NCBI RefSeq assembly: GCF_947490405.1
Contig: NZ_CANLGU010000002.1
Coordinates: 310,001-374,000, forward strand
Direction: 5' to 3'
Origin: an uncultured Algibacter sp.
GTDB lineage: Bacteria; Bacteroidota; Bacteroidia; Flavobacteriales; Flavobacteriaceae
Length of the DNA stretch: 64,000 nucleotides
This document shows, in pieces, positions 9,582-17,788 of this stretch. The position numbers were made by a program, and so were the translations under genes. Positions within the stretch are counted from its first letter, which is position 1. The number at the start of each line of letters is the position of its first letter. Below the pieces are notes generated by a model that saw only the letters and a list, made by a program, of their open reading frames with translations, was not told the origin of the DNA and ran no database searches.

Positions 9582-10136
9582 ATGGAGAATACAACCAAAT
9601 CTAAATCCGAAAACGAAAACTATTGGGGCTATATTCTATTTTCAGCATTAACACTAATCTGTACGTTAAACTCAGGCAATATTTATAATTGGTTCACTAA
9701 TGAGAACTATTCTAACCAAAACACAACGCAGCAAAACACTACAATACAGAATGAAAGTAAATCTAATACTAAATCTACAAGTAGTTATTGCTCACTATCA
9801 TCTTCAGAAACCTACAATTATCTCATTGACACACGCTCGTTTACCTTAAATGGTAACGGCTCTGTTCGGTTTACCAAACGTTTTGACCACGCTAGAGACA
9901 AATGGATTGAGGATAAAATTATTATAACTAGTGGCAACTATAGATTAGAAGGTACATGGCAAGTAAAACTTGGCAACCTAATCACTATAAAAAATTATAG
10001 AATAATTAGTGGCTCTTTTGATGCCTCAAATAATAGTCCATCACGTGGAATGCTAAAAATTGAATGCAATGGTAACCTAAAAGGTGTGTTACATGACCGA
10101 AACGGAAATATGATTGATATACTCATTAAGAAATAA
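9582..10136 (+). CDS. Membrane-anchored hypothetical protein
   Basis: 184 residues, not recognised. Polar N-terminus, one membrane segment around residues 15-35 (YWGYILFSALTLIC), then an Asn/Thr/Gln/Ser-rich linker (about 45-70) and a beta-rich C-terminal domain of about 110 residues with alternating hydrophobic strands (SFTLNGNGSVRFTKRF, NYRLEGTWQVK). The domain pattern resembles a small lipocalin or barrel-like fold, but no family can be named. The next gene starts 36 bp downstream and is also membrane-bound, so the two may act together. This pair sits at the left side of the accessory island. Confidence 0.55.
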   Translation: MENTTKSKSENENYWGYILFSALTLICTLNSGNIYNWFTNENYSNQNTTQQNTTIQNESKSNTKSTSSYCSLSSSETYNYLIDTRSFTLNGNGSVRFTKRFDHARDKWIEDKIIITSGNYRLEGTWQVKLGNLITIKNYRIISGSFDASNNSPSRGMLKIECNGNLKGVLHDRNGNMIDILIKK

Positions 10137-10172
10137 CCATAAAACCTCGGCAATCATCCAAAATTAGAGCTT

Positions 10173-10697
10173 ATGCGACCACTTCTAAAACTACCTAACG
10201 CCATACTGTTTTTGTTCCTAATAATGCCTATAATCAGCTTTATAACGTTTGTGTTTATGTATGCAAATGATAAGAATATTATTAGTTTTCCGGTTTCTAT
10301 TTTAACCGACATATTTATCTTTCTTCAACTGTTTTCATTGTTATTTTTTGCTAAAGAAACCATCACCCAAATAAAGCTTTTTAAGCTATCTAAAACATTA
10401 AATATAGTACTGCCTATATTGTTATTTATTTCTATCTCAATCGTTCATTTATCGCTTAAAAAGGCTTTATTTCAATCTAGTATTTCAGAATTAAATGGAT
10501 TTGAGAAAAGTTACATTTCCTATCTAACCCAATTTAAAACAGGTATCTATTTTGTTATGTTTGGATTACTGATTTTTAGTTATTCTAGTATAGCCAAACA
10601 ATTAAATAAAATGAAAAATACAAACGTAGTTTCTAATTTTTTTAAATTATGTTTTACACCATTGTCTATTGGTTGGTTGAAACGAAATATAATCTAG
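10173..10697 (+). CDS. Four-helix hypothetical membrane protein
   Basis: 174 residues with about four transmembrane segments: residues 10-30 (AILFLFLIMPIISFITFVFM), 38-60, 77-95 (NIVLPILLFISISIVHLSL) and 118-138. No recognised domain and no conserved charged residue inside a helix that would suggest a transporter. Similar small four-helix proteins (DUF2975-like) are often paired with XRE regulators in flavobacteria; the length and spacing fit DUF2975, but I cannot confirm it by eye. Follows the membrane-anchored gene at 9582 by 36 bp and is closed by a hairpin terminator. Confidence 0.55.
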   Translation: MRPLLKLPNAILFLFLIMPIISFITFVFMYANDKNIISFPVSILTDIFIFLQLFSLLFFAKETITQIKLFKLSKTLNIVLPILLFISISIVHLSLKKALFQSSISELNGFEKSYISYLTQFKTGIYFVMFGLLIFSYSSIAKQLNKMKNTNVVSNFFKLCFTPLSIGWLKRNII

Positions 10698-10728
10698 TAT
10701 TGGATTAATTAATAGTCTCTCAAGTATT

Positions 10729-10768
10729 TAAGACCGATGGAAATACATAATCCTATCGGTCTTTTTTA
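10729..10768 (+). terminator. Hairpin terminator
   Basis: AGACCGAT (10731-10738) and ATCGGTCT (10754-10761) form a perfect 8-bp stem followed by TTTTT. It ends the two-gene membrane-protein unit. Confidence 0.75.
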
Positions 10769-10947
10769 ATGCATTTAAAGCCATCAATTTCGCTATTGAT
10801 GCAAGTAGTTTAACCATACAAAACAAGTTCTAAGAATAGCCCTCAAGGGGGTTGAGCGCAATCGGGGGTTCTAAGAAGGTACGGTTGAAGATGATGTTTG
10901 TTTTTTATTTAAAATAGTATTGAAATGGTCTGCAAGCAACATTATAT

Positions 10948-11120
10948 CAGTTGGAGCGTATAGCTTTTAAATGATTTTTATAAAATTTATAGTAATTGGT
11001 TGATACCAATAGAATTCCAGTTGGAGTGTGTGAATTTCTCAAATTAATTTTATAAAATATATTGGTATTGGTTACAATTAAAACTGTACCAGTTGGAATG
11101 TGTGATTTACAATTAAAAAA
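10948..11120. repeat. Degenerate tandem repeat, units of 70 and 72 bp
   Basis: Three units start with CAGTTGGARYGTRTG at 10948, 11018 and 11090. Units one and two also share an internal TTTTATAAAAT and TGGT...; unit three is cut short at about 11120. The block is 280 bp upstream of the HTH replication-like protein, so iteron-like or operator use is possible. The rest of the 10769-11400 gap is AT-rich, with a C/G-rich patch near 10845-10870 and no coding frame. Confidence 0.65.
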
Positions 11121-11400
11121 AAGAAACCTAGATTCAAAGTCATAAATGATATTTCAACGTAACCACAAGTGAAGTTGAAAATGTCATTTTGATATTGTAT
11201 TATTTATATATACTATTCTTATAATATATTATTCTAATAAATAGTTATTCTAATACTGTGTCATTTTCGAAGGCTCAAAAAAGAAATCTCAAATTCGTAT
11301 TCACTAACTATTTAATTTTTTTCTATCTGTACTATATTATCAATATCTAACTTTTATAGTTGGATAATTATAATAAGATTTTAAAAAAAAAATTAAAAAG

Positions 11401-11943
11401 ATGGAAAATGAAAACGACATCCAAGCCCGGAATGAGGGACAATTCATTCGATTATTTAATAACGTAAGACGTAATACCAAGCTAAATGCAAAAAGTAAAA
11501 TGGTATTATCGCATATCATCAGTTACCAATTACAAGGTAAAGAATTCTATATGAGTAACGAAGGCATAGGCTATGAATATGGTTTTAGTGAATCAACAGC
11601 AGCCAGAGTTGTAAAACTGTTAGAACCATATCTAAACAAACGTAAGGAATACGTTCAGCTAAAAAAAGGAGAGCAAGTTATTACGATAAGATACTTGAGT
11701 GTAAAAGATTTAAAAAAGTGGGTAGCATCAAGTGTAATAAATCAAAATGTAGTTTCACCAAGTGAAGTAATACCAAATGTAATAAGACCTGATGTGGTCG
11801 ATTTTACTAAAACCAAAACTATGAATGAGTTATTGGATTTAGCCAATACTCATTTTAAAAACCATGGTGAGTTTCAATCATTTGTAGCTAGAAATGAAGC
11901 AGTATATCAACATTTCCAAAAGTTAGATTTAAGCAAAGTATAA
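11401..11943 (+). CDS. Winged-helix DNA-binding protein, replication or regulation type
   Basis: 180 residues, no signal peptide. Residues 20-80 match the HTH_36/replication-initiator winged-helix pattern: NAKSKMVLSHIISYQ, then MSNEGIGYEYGFSESTAARVVKLLEPYLNKR, in which IGYEYGFSESTAARVV is the helix-turn-helix. The C-terminal 80 residues are Val/Ser/Pro-rich and then helical. Such proteins occur on flavobacterial plasmids and islands near integrases. The upstream 450 bp hold tandem repeats that could be its target. DNA binding is well supported; whether it initiates replication or regulates transcription cannot be told. Confidence 0.6.
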   Translation: MENENDIQARNEGQFIRLFNNVRRNTKLNAKSKMVLSHIISYQLQGKEFYMSNEGIGYEYGFSESTAARVVKLLEPYLNKRKEYVQLKKGEQVITIRYLSVKDLKKWVASSVINQNVVSPSEVIPNVIRPDVVDFTKTKTMNELLDLANTHFKNHGEFQSFVARNEAVYQHFQKLDLSKV

Positions 11944-12268
11944 TGTACCAAATGTTCCTTTTTGAGGTAACTAGTGGGGGTGTGAAGCACCACGTTTATA
12001 AAACCAAGGATATTCTAATTATATGTAATACATTAATAATGAGCTTCAAACATAGGTAGTCCCCTCCCCGAGGATCGGGAAGGGGTACCATTTATGTTAA
12101 TTAGCATTTGTCCACATTACCGCTCTTATATATAGATATGGGCAGAATCATATAGTTTCAATCGGAGTCATTCATAAAGTTTGTATATGTTTTAGCAAAC
12201 TAAATAAAAAGCTCCTTGTTTTTTTAACAATTGTGATTAATGATACTATTTATTATTAAAGAAACCTT
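11944..12268. other. Gene-free gap with a GC-rich hairpin
   Basis: No supported gene. The only structure is an 11-bp hairpin with one mismatch, CCCCTCCCCGA (12061-12071) against TCGGGAAGGGG (12075-12085), GC-rich in an otherwise AT-rich stretch. It could terminate the upstream HTH gene, although no T run follows, or be a small dispersed repeat. Confidence 0.45.
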
Positions 12269-12412
12269 ATGAGATTAATAGTAACCACAACACAGTTTGA
12301 TTTATTGTTAAAGCAGCAAAAACCAAAATATCCTTTAAATTTCGATTATAAGGTAGCCCCAGTAGTTTTAAACATTTTAAAAAAGTACCACCCATCAGAA
12401 GTTAGCAAATGA
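12269..12412 (+). CDS. Short hypothetical protein, 47 residues
   Basis: An ATG frame (MRLIVTTTQFDLLLKQQ...) of 48 codons, ending LKKYHPSEVSK. It is soluble and rich in Lys, Leu and Pro, with balanced flavobacterial codon use. Its 3' end overlaps the end of the convergent methyltransferase gene by 18 bp. No family recognised. It could be a real small island protein or the surviving piece of a longer gene; length and overlap keep confidence low. Confidence 0.35.
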   Translation: MRLIVTTTQFDLLLKQQKPKYPLNFDYKVAPVVLNILKKYHPSEVSK

Positions 12413-13282
12413 TAAAATATGTGATATCACGTCTTTGGTGAAGCTATTCCCAATTGCGTGTGTAGCTGGTGTCTTTTTAAGTATATCTGAAACATAACCT
12501 ATTGGTAACGTCTGGCATTGCTCCAGTTCCTGAACCGTAAATAATCTATATAAAGATTTAACTTCTTCCAACGGCATCGGGTAAATGCGTTTAAGCTTTT
12601 CTTTTTTAGGTAATTCAGCAAATGACTTATCATGGAAAACTACTTGACCAATGCTCCTTTTTAAATACCTAATAAGACCAGCTTTGGTATAAGGTATGTT
12701 TTTGGTGAGAATCGCATTTGAAAATTTTCTGTCAAAAAAACCATCTTCAATATAATCTTGTAATGAAATGTTTTTGTCTTCAGGTGCTACTACATTAGGT
12801 ATATTGGTCCAGTATAATCTGGACCTATTACTACAGCTAACTAAATTTGAATTTATTTCAATTGGTTTTACACCTAATAAATCAGAAATTATATTTCTAT
12901 CTTTCGTAGGCATAGATTTTACATTTTCCATAATGTAGAATTTTGGCTCTACCTCTTTCAATATCCGTAAGGCTTCATAGAATAGCCCTGAATCTTCAGA
13001 ATCCAAACCTGTTGTTCTAGAGGCACGATTTAAGCTCGAAAGCGACTGACATGGCGACCCAAATACCATCAGGTCTATATTTGGTAATGTAGTACCGTCT
13101 ATATCACATACATTGCCCAATTGAATTGTATTTGGAAAATGATGTTGTGTTAATTTTATGCAATTTTTATCGATTTCGCTTGCATAATAGTTGACGGGAA
13201 TGTTTAATTCTTTTAATGCTAATTGTGCTACGCTAATTCCGTCAAATAGCGATAGCACGTTAATTCCTTTTTCAATATTCAT
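12395..13282 (-). CDS. Orphan DNA (cytosine-5-)-methyltransferase
   Basis: 295 residues. C5-methyltransferase motifs appear in order: motif I VLSLFDGIS with FDG at 13-15; motif IV GSPCQS with the catalytic Cys78; motif VI ENV at 119-121; motif VIII SNRSRLYW around 151-158; and a GNSF motif X at 278-281. The region between motifs VIII and IX (about 160-245) is short, so the target-recognition domain is small, as in phage and island enzymes of the Dcm/DNMT3-like group. No restriction endonuclease gene lies on either side, so it is an orphan, perhaps protecting the element or regulating it. The target sequence cannot be predicted. Convergent with the short gene at 12269. Confidence 0.85.
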   Translation of the reverse strand: MNIEKGINVLSLFDGISVAQLALKELNIPVNYYASEIDKNCIKLTQHHFPNTIQLGNVCDIDGTTLPNIDLMVFGSPCQSLSSLNRASRTTGLDSEDSGLFYEALRILKEVEPKFYIMENVKSMPTKDRNIISDLLGVKPIEINSNLVSCSNRSRLYWTNIPNVVAPEDKNISLQDYIEDGFFDRKFSNAILTKNIPYTKAGLIRYLKRSIGQVVFHDKSFAELPKKEKLKRIYPMPLEEVKSLYRLFTVQELEQCQTLPIGYVSDILKKTPATHAIGNSFTKDVISHILSFANF

Positions 13283-13611
13283 AGAGTTGTTTCTCTATAA
13301 ATATTTCGTCAGGGAACAAAGTCCTTGTTAAATGAAAATTTGTATCAACAAAACTCTACAAACCCTTTAATGACGGGATTTTACGGATAAAAAGTTTTTT
13401 CCGCATTATAACGGGAAAATGAAAAAATGCTGGTGTAATTCAAATTGTCCTTCCATATTTGTTGAACAACCTTCACTTTTTTCAATATCAGAAGGATAAA
13501 AAAATAAACCCAGTAATATCAACACATTCGAGAGGTTTTAAACAAAAAGAAGTATAAACAAGTTTCACTTAGGTTGAAAATCATCAAAAACGAAACACAA
13601 AAACGAAAATT
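13283..13611. other. Divergent gap between methyltransferase and recombinase
   Basis: No gene. It must contain the promoters of the methyltransferase (minus) and the recombinase at 13612 (plus). A CGGGATTTTACGG...CCG stretch with short inverted repeats lies at about 13375-13425 and is the only G-rich part. No full TAnnTTTG element was found here. Confidence 0.4.
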
Positions 13612-14187
13612 ATGAGTTTACTTGGTCAGAAGACACGTGCAGATTATATCCAGTGGCAGGATATGCAATCAACAGTTTTAAAACTAGAAAGAGATGGTGA
13701 GTTAAAATATGCCCTATTAATTGCCGTAGGTAGTTATGTTGGGTTAAGGATTTCTGATTTGAGAATCTTAAAATGGAATAATGTTCTAAATAAAGAATAT
13801 CTTAATGTCATAGAAAAGAAAACCAAGAAAGAGCGTAAAATTACTATCCATCCAGATTTACAGGAAATTATACAACGTATATATGCTAAAATAAACCCAG
13901 ATGTGAATCAGTATATGTTTGTTAACAGGTTCGGAGAAAAACCAGTAAGCATTCAGCATATCAACCATAAATTAAAAGAAGTTTTTAAAAAATATGGTGT
14001 TGAAGGTAGGATATCATCACACAGCCTCAGGAAAACACTATCACGTCAGATATGGGAGAAAAATGGCTGTTCTGATAAAGCACTATTGTTACTGTCAGAT
14101 TTACTAAATCATAGTTCTGTAACAGTTACTAAGCGATATTTAGGAATTCAGGAGCAAGAAATCAGCAATTTATATTTAAGTGTATAA
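13612..14187 (+). CDS. Tyrosine recombinase, catalytic domain only
   Basis: 191 residues covering just the catalytic domain of a phage-type integrase. The set is complete: Arg46 in GLRISDL, a beta-hairpin Lys near 73, His137-x-x-Arg140 in HSLRK, His167 in LLNHSS and the nucleophile Tyr176 in KRYLGI. The N-terminal core-binding (SAM-like) domain of normal integrases is absent; the 5' end shows no remnant of it in other frames, so this looks like a natural short form. The next gene encodes a similar fold without the catalytic residues, which suggests a pair arising by duplication. Strand exchange is a family-level inference; its sites are unknown. Confidence 0.8.
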   Translation: MSLLGQKTRADYIQWQDMQSTVLKLERDGELKYALLIAVGSYVGLRISDLRILKWNNVLNKEYLNVIEKKTKKERKITIHPDLQEIIQRIYAKINPDVNQYMFVNRFGEKPVSIQHINHKLKEVFKKYGVEGRISSHSLRKTLSRQIWEKNGCSDKALLLLSDLLNHSSVTVTKRYLGIQEQEISNLYLSV

Positions 14188-14287
14188 AAACTACAGTAAG
14201 CCCCTTGAATAATGGGGTCTTATCTTTTTCAGTATAGAATTTCAAATATCATTTTTGTTGTAAAATCATGTTTTTATTGAAAAAATC

Positions 14288-14318
14288 TTGGATAATTCGA
14301 TTATTTCCGTTATATTTG
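14288..14318 (+). promoter_or_regulatory. Promoter of the recombinase-like gene
   Basis: TTG at 14288-14290 and TATATTTG at 14311-14318 with a 20-bp spacer: a full Bacteroidota -33/-7 promoter. Start would fall near 14323, about 30 bp before the ATG at 14355, so this gene is not simply read through from 13612. Confidence 0.65.
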
Positions 14319-14354
14319 CATTGTAATTATGAAAAAACAACAAATTATATATAA

Positions 14355-15053
14355 ATGGAAGTAAAAGAAAAACATTGGTCAAGTGAACTTTTAACCGTAT
14401 TTGGGTTATGGCTTTGGGAGAAGGGAGAATATGGACATGCTTTAATGTGTATTCATGGACCACAATGGGGTTTTAAAATAGGGCATCAACTAAAGATTAC
14501 ATGGGAAGATTTACTGCATGATGATGACCATGAAGCCAAAGTTAAGATTGCCATAGAAACAGATGAAGACGACAATTATGACCGACCAATTATTGGAATT
14601 ACAAGGCAATCAATAGAGTTGGCGTATAAAGCAGTTGAATTTGAGTATTGGGATGACCTAATTTATAAAAATTATAAAACAGGTAGACCTCTAACCACTT
14701 CTACGCTAAATAGAGAATTACAAAAATTTGCTACTGATTTTTTAAAGGAAATGGAAGAAATTATCGGAGCAAAACTTCATTTAAAACCATTGAAATCTAA
14801 TGCATTTCAAATTGCATGGGCGTTAAAAAATCTTGAGAGGTATTATTATTCTAAAAAATGCTTTGTGGAGATTTCAAAGTTTATGGGGCATCGTACTTTA
14901 AAAGATACAATAGCACTATTAGAAGTAGAACCTAATGATAATATAGTTTTTAGCTTCAGCGAAGTTTTTAATGACACACAAATGAATTCAGACATACTAA
15001 GTAATAAGGCTTTATTGCAGTATTACATGGGATATGCATTAAATATAAATTAG
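14355..15053 (+). CDS. Recombinase-fold protein lacking catalytic residues
   Basis: 232 residues. It aligns by eye with the catalytic domain of the preceding recombinase: GFKIGHQLKITWEDL (39-53) sits where integrases have GLR..DL..L.W; KPLKSNAFQIAW (144-155) where they have HxxR; and FMGHRTLKDTIALLEV (177-191) where they have the GH...Y block. Arg I becomes Lys41, the HxxR pair becomes Lys144 and Lys147, and the tyrosine position is Leu. His179 is kept. It should therefore be unable to cleave DNA but could bind sites or partner the active enzyme. It has its own promoter. Alternative: an unrelated island protein; the three aligned blocks in order argue against that. Confidence 0.55.
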   Translation: MEVKEKHWSSELLTVFGLWLWEKGEYGHALMCIHGPQWGFKIGHQLKITWEDLLHDDDHEAKVKIAIETDEDDNYDRPIIGITRQSIELAYKAVEFEYWDDLIYKNYKTGRPLTTSTLNRELQKFATDFLKEMEEIIGAKLHLKPLKSNAFQIAWALKNLERYYYSKKCFVEISKFMGHRTLKDTIALLEVEPNDNIVFSFSEVFNDTQMNSDILSNKALLQYYMGYALNIN

Positions 15054-15089
15054 ATAAAAATGAAATATAATAAGTAATTAAAAAACAAA

Positions 15090-15111
15090 AGTCCCGATGG
15101 CGGTCGGAACT
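15090..15111 (+). terminator. Hairpin after the recombinase-like gene
   Basis: AGTCCCGA pairs with TCGGAACT (one mismatch) around a 6-base loop, 37 bp after the stop at 15053. The T run that follows is displaced by several bases, so termination may be weak. Confidence 0.5.
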
Positions 15112-15160
15112 TTAGATGTTTTTAAATTATTACGTAATCGGTTAAAATTAAATAATAAAT

Positions 15161-16837
15161 ATGTTAAACAAAAGTATGGAAAATACTTTGAACAGCAAGG
15201 GCTATACTGTTCAAAATTCCAAAAAAACACAGGTAGTCTCAACTCTCAATACGGATAACAAACTCAATTTTTTCTTTAACTATGAAGATTTAGAGATACA
15301 AATTCCGGGTGGACTCAATGATGAAAGGCATGACCGCATGCAGGTAACTGTAAAAATCAATAAAAAAGATAGTTACAATCCTATACGTCATAGTATCAAT
15401 CTTTTTGGTAATACCGAGCTAGAGAAATTTATAATCAAGGTATCACATCGATTAGAAATAAGTGATATAACTATCCGTAGAGCGTTTATAAAATTAACTG
15501 ATGCTTTAGAATCGTATCGGTTGGAAACTCAATCCCAAGAAGCAGAAGAAGACACCCACGATTTTGAGCTAACAGAAGAAGAACACAACGAAGCTGAATC
15601 ATTACTAAAATCCGATGATTTACTAACCAAAACCAATAACCTAATTGATGCCAGTGGTTTTATAGGTGAAGAAACCAACAGATTATTAGCATATCTCATA
15701 TTTACGTCCCGCAAAATGGACAATCCCCTGCATTGCATCATTCATGGGTCTAGTGGTTCGGGTAAAACGCACATGTTAGGTAAAGTAGCAGAATTCATCC
15801 CAAATGAAGATAAAATAGAATTCACCCAATTATCAGCTAATGCTTTTTATTACTTCAAACAATACCAGCTTAAGAATAAGTTAATCCTTATTGAAGACAT
15901 GGACGGTGCTGAAGATGGACTGTTACCACTACGGGAATTACAAACCAAAAAACGTATTTCAAAAAGCATCGTGCATAAAGGTATTGGTGGTATCGGTAAA
16001 ACAAAAAACTTAATTGTAGAAGGTCCAGTATCAGTAGCAGGATGCACCACCAAAGAAAGTGTTTATGAAGATAACAGTAACAGAAGTTTTCTGTTATATG
16101 TAGATGAAAGCGAGGCGCAGGATAATCGTATTATGGCATACCAACGTAAACAATCTGCTGGTAGAATTAATGTAGATACAGAACTGGAAGCAAGCAAGAT
16201 ATTACGTAACATACAACGTATTCTAAGACCTGTTAAAGTAGTTAATCCATACGCTGAATACTTAGAGTTACCACGAACTGTTTTCAAGCCTAGGCGTACT
16301 AATATGCACTATCTACAATTGATTGAGGTTATAACATTTTACAACCAATACCAACGAGAAGAAAAGTTCGATGAATCTAGTGGTGAAGCATACATAGAAA
16401 CAAGTTTAGAAGATATTAAACTAGCTAATACACTTATCAAAGATGTGTTGTTACGCAAGTCAGACCGCTTAAATGGTGCAACGAGGGATTACTTTGAAAA
16501 ACTTAATGAGTACCTAAAAGAAAGGAATACCAGTACCTATAACAACCAAGAAATAAGACGTGAATTCAGAATAAAAGAAACCACACTTAGACGTTATCAT
16601 GGATTACTAGAAACCGAAGGTTACATTAAAAAGCGACCAGATATTAAAAGTATTTCAGATAGTTACGAAGTGCTAATCGTGGATGAATTCCAAGATTTAG
16701 AAAATACTATTGATAAAGCATTAAAACTGTGTTTAGACCTCGCCACCTCGCCACAGGTTCGCCACTCCAATAATGGCGAACTTAAAACACAGGAAACTAG
16801 TAAATTAACTCAAACTCGCCACAAATCTCAAAACTAA
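15161..16837 (+). CDS. Island AAA-type ATPase / primase-helicase-like protein
   Basis: 558 residues; the start could also be the ATG at 15176. A Walker A motif GSSGSGKT lies at 196-203 and a Walker B-like LILIEDMDG at 241-249. A conserved GPVSVAGCTTKESVYEDNSNR segment follows, with NR likely sensing nucleotide. The first 160 residues have no recognisable catalytic motif. Residues about 440-510 look like a winged helix (YNNQEIRREFRIKETTLRRYHGLLETEGYIKK). The layout resembles primase/helicase-type NTPases of phage satellites and Bacteroidota islands. It is followed after 9 bp by two recombinase genes, so it probably helps replication or transposition of the element. Substrate unknown. Confidence 0.6.
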   Translation: MLNKSMENTLNSKGYTVQNSKKTQVVSTLNTDNKLNFFFNYEDLEIQIPGGLNDERHDRMQVTVKINKKDSYNPIRHSINLFGNTELEKFIIKVSHRLEISDITIRRAFIKLTDALESYRLETQSQEAEEDTHDFELTEEEHNEAESLLKSDDLLTKTNNLIDASGFIGEETNRLLAYLIFTSRKMDNPLHCIIHGSSGSGKTHMLGKVAEFIPNEDKIEFTQLSANAFYYFKQYQLKNKLILIEDMDGAEDGLLPLRELQTKKRISKSIVHKGIGGIGKTKNLIVEGPVSVAGCTTKESVYEDNSNRSFLLYVDESEAQDNRIMAYQRKQSAGRINVDTELEASKILRNIQRILRPVKVVNPYAEYLELPRTVFKPRRTNMHYLQLIEVITFYNQYQREEKFDESSGEAYIETSLEDIKLANTLIKDVLLRKSDRLNGATRDYFEKLNEYLKERNTSTYNNQEIRREFRIKETTLRRYHGLLETEGYIKKRPDIKSISDSYEVLIVDEFQDLENTIDKALKLCLDLATSPQVRHSNNGELKTQETSKLTQTRHKSQN

Positions 16838-16846
16838 AGGAAGCCC

Positions 16847-17788
16847 ATGAAAAATTTACCAGTACATAGTAATACGTTTTTAGAAATTTTAAATGATTTT
16901 CAAAACGATTTAGTTACTCGTAACAAATCTGAATCTTTGGTATATAACATGCCTACGCATCTTAGGGAATTCTTCAACTATTTGGAAGCAAAAGGGCATG
17001 AGAATCTAAACCATGTAACCACCAAAATAGTTACTAAATACTACGAATATTTATCAACTCGTAAAAACCAAACACGAGGTGGTGCATTAAGCAATGGTTC
17101 ATTAAACAAACATCAGGAAGCACTAAAATTATTTCTGAAGTATCTCAAGAACAACAATTTTAAAATGACTTTTGGTGTGCATCTAAAAACAGAAAAAACC
17201 AATACGATTACTGAAAAGGATATACTCACCCAAGATGAAGTTTTAGAACTGTTTGAAGCGACTAACTATTCACATGTATCAAAACGTTTTAGGTTACGTG
17301 ATAAAGCCATATTAGCGGTGCTATACTCATGCGGACTTAGGCGAAATGAAGCTGTGGAGCTAAACCTCAGCGATGTAGATTTTGATAATAAACAAATCTA
17401 TATACGTAACGGGTCCAGAAACAAAAAGCGTAAAAATCCGTATGTACCTATCAATGATTATAACCTAAACCTTATTGAAGATTATATAATAAACTCCAGA
17501 CCACAATTCCATAATTCACATTTATGCGAAGCTTTATTTGTAAACAAAAACGGTAACCGCATGCTAGGTAAGAGTTTTGCAGACAGGTTAACCGCTATTG
17601 TTAAAGCAACTGAAAACGAAACTATCATCGACAAAGATATTAGCCTCCACAACCTACGTCATTCTGTAGCTACCCATTTATTGCAAAATGGATTACCAAT
17701 TGAAAAAGTATCTGAATTTCTTGGTCATAATAGCTTAGAATCCACACAAATCTACACTCATTTTATAGATTTAGATGACGATGAATGA
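16847..17788 (+). CDS. XerC/D-like tyrosine recombinase
   Basis: 313 residues with both integrase domains. The N-terminal core-binding domain covers about 10-105 and the catalytic domain 125-310. The full catalytic set is present: Arg165 (SCGLRRNEA), Lys near 193, His268-x-x-Arg271 (HNLRHS), His294 (FLGHNS) and Tyr303 (QIYTHF). AAAGGAAG just before the ATG may aid translation. It follows the ATPase by 9 bp and overlaps the next recombinase gene by 14 bp, so the three form one transcript. Paired recombinases of this type usually act as a heteromeric transposase or integrase. Confidence 0.85.
   Translation: MKNLPVHSNTFLEILNDFQNDLVTRNKSESLVYNMPTHLREFFNYLEAKGHENLNHVTTKIVTKYYEYLSTRKNQTRGGALSNGSLNKHQEALKLFLKYLKNNNFKMTFGVHLKTEKTNTITEKDILTQDEVLELFEATNYSHVSKRFRLRDKAILAVLYSCGLRRNEAVELNLSDVDFDNKQIYIRNGSRNKKRKNPYVPINDYNLNLIEDYIINSRPQFHNSHLCEALFVNKNGNRMLGKSFADRLTAIVKATENETIIDKDISLHNLRHSVATHLLQNGLPIEKVSEFLGHNSLESTQIYTHFIDLDDDE

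Noticed and set aside
10948-11120. CRISPR-like array
   Set aside because: Only three diverged units of 70-72 bp without short constant repeats or unique spacers, and no cas genes.
14266-14463. Minus-strand frame across the recombinase-like promoter
   Set aside because: Covers a complete promoter and the start of a supported gene; no homology features.
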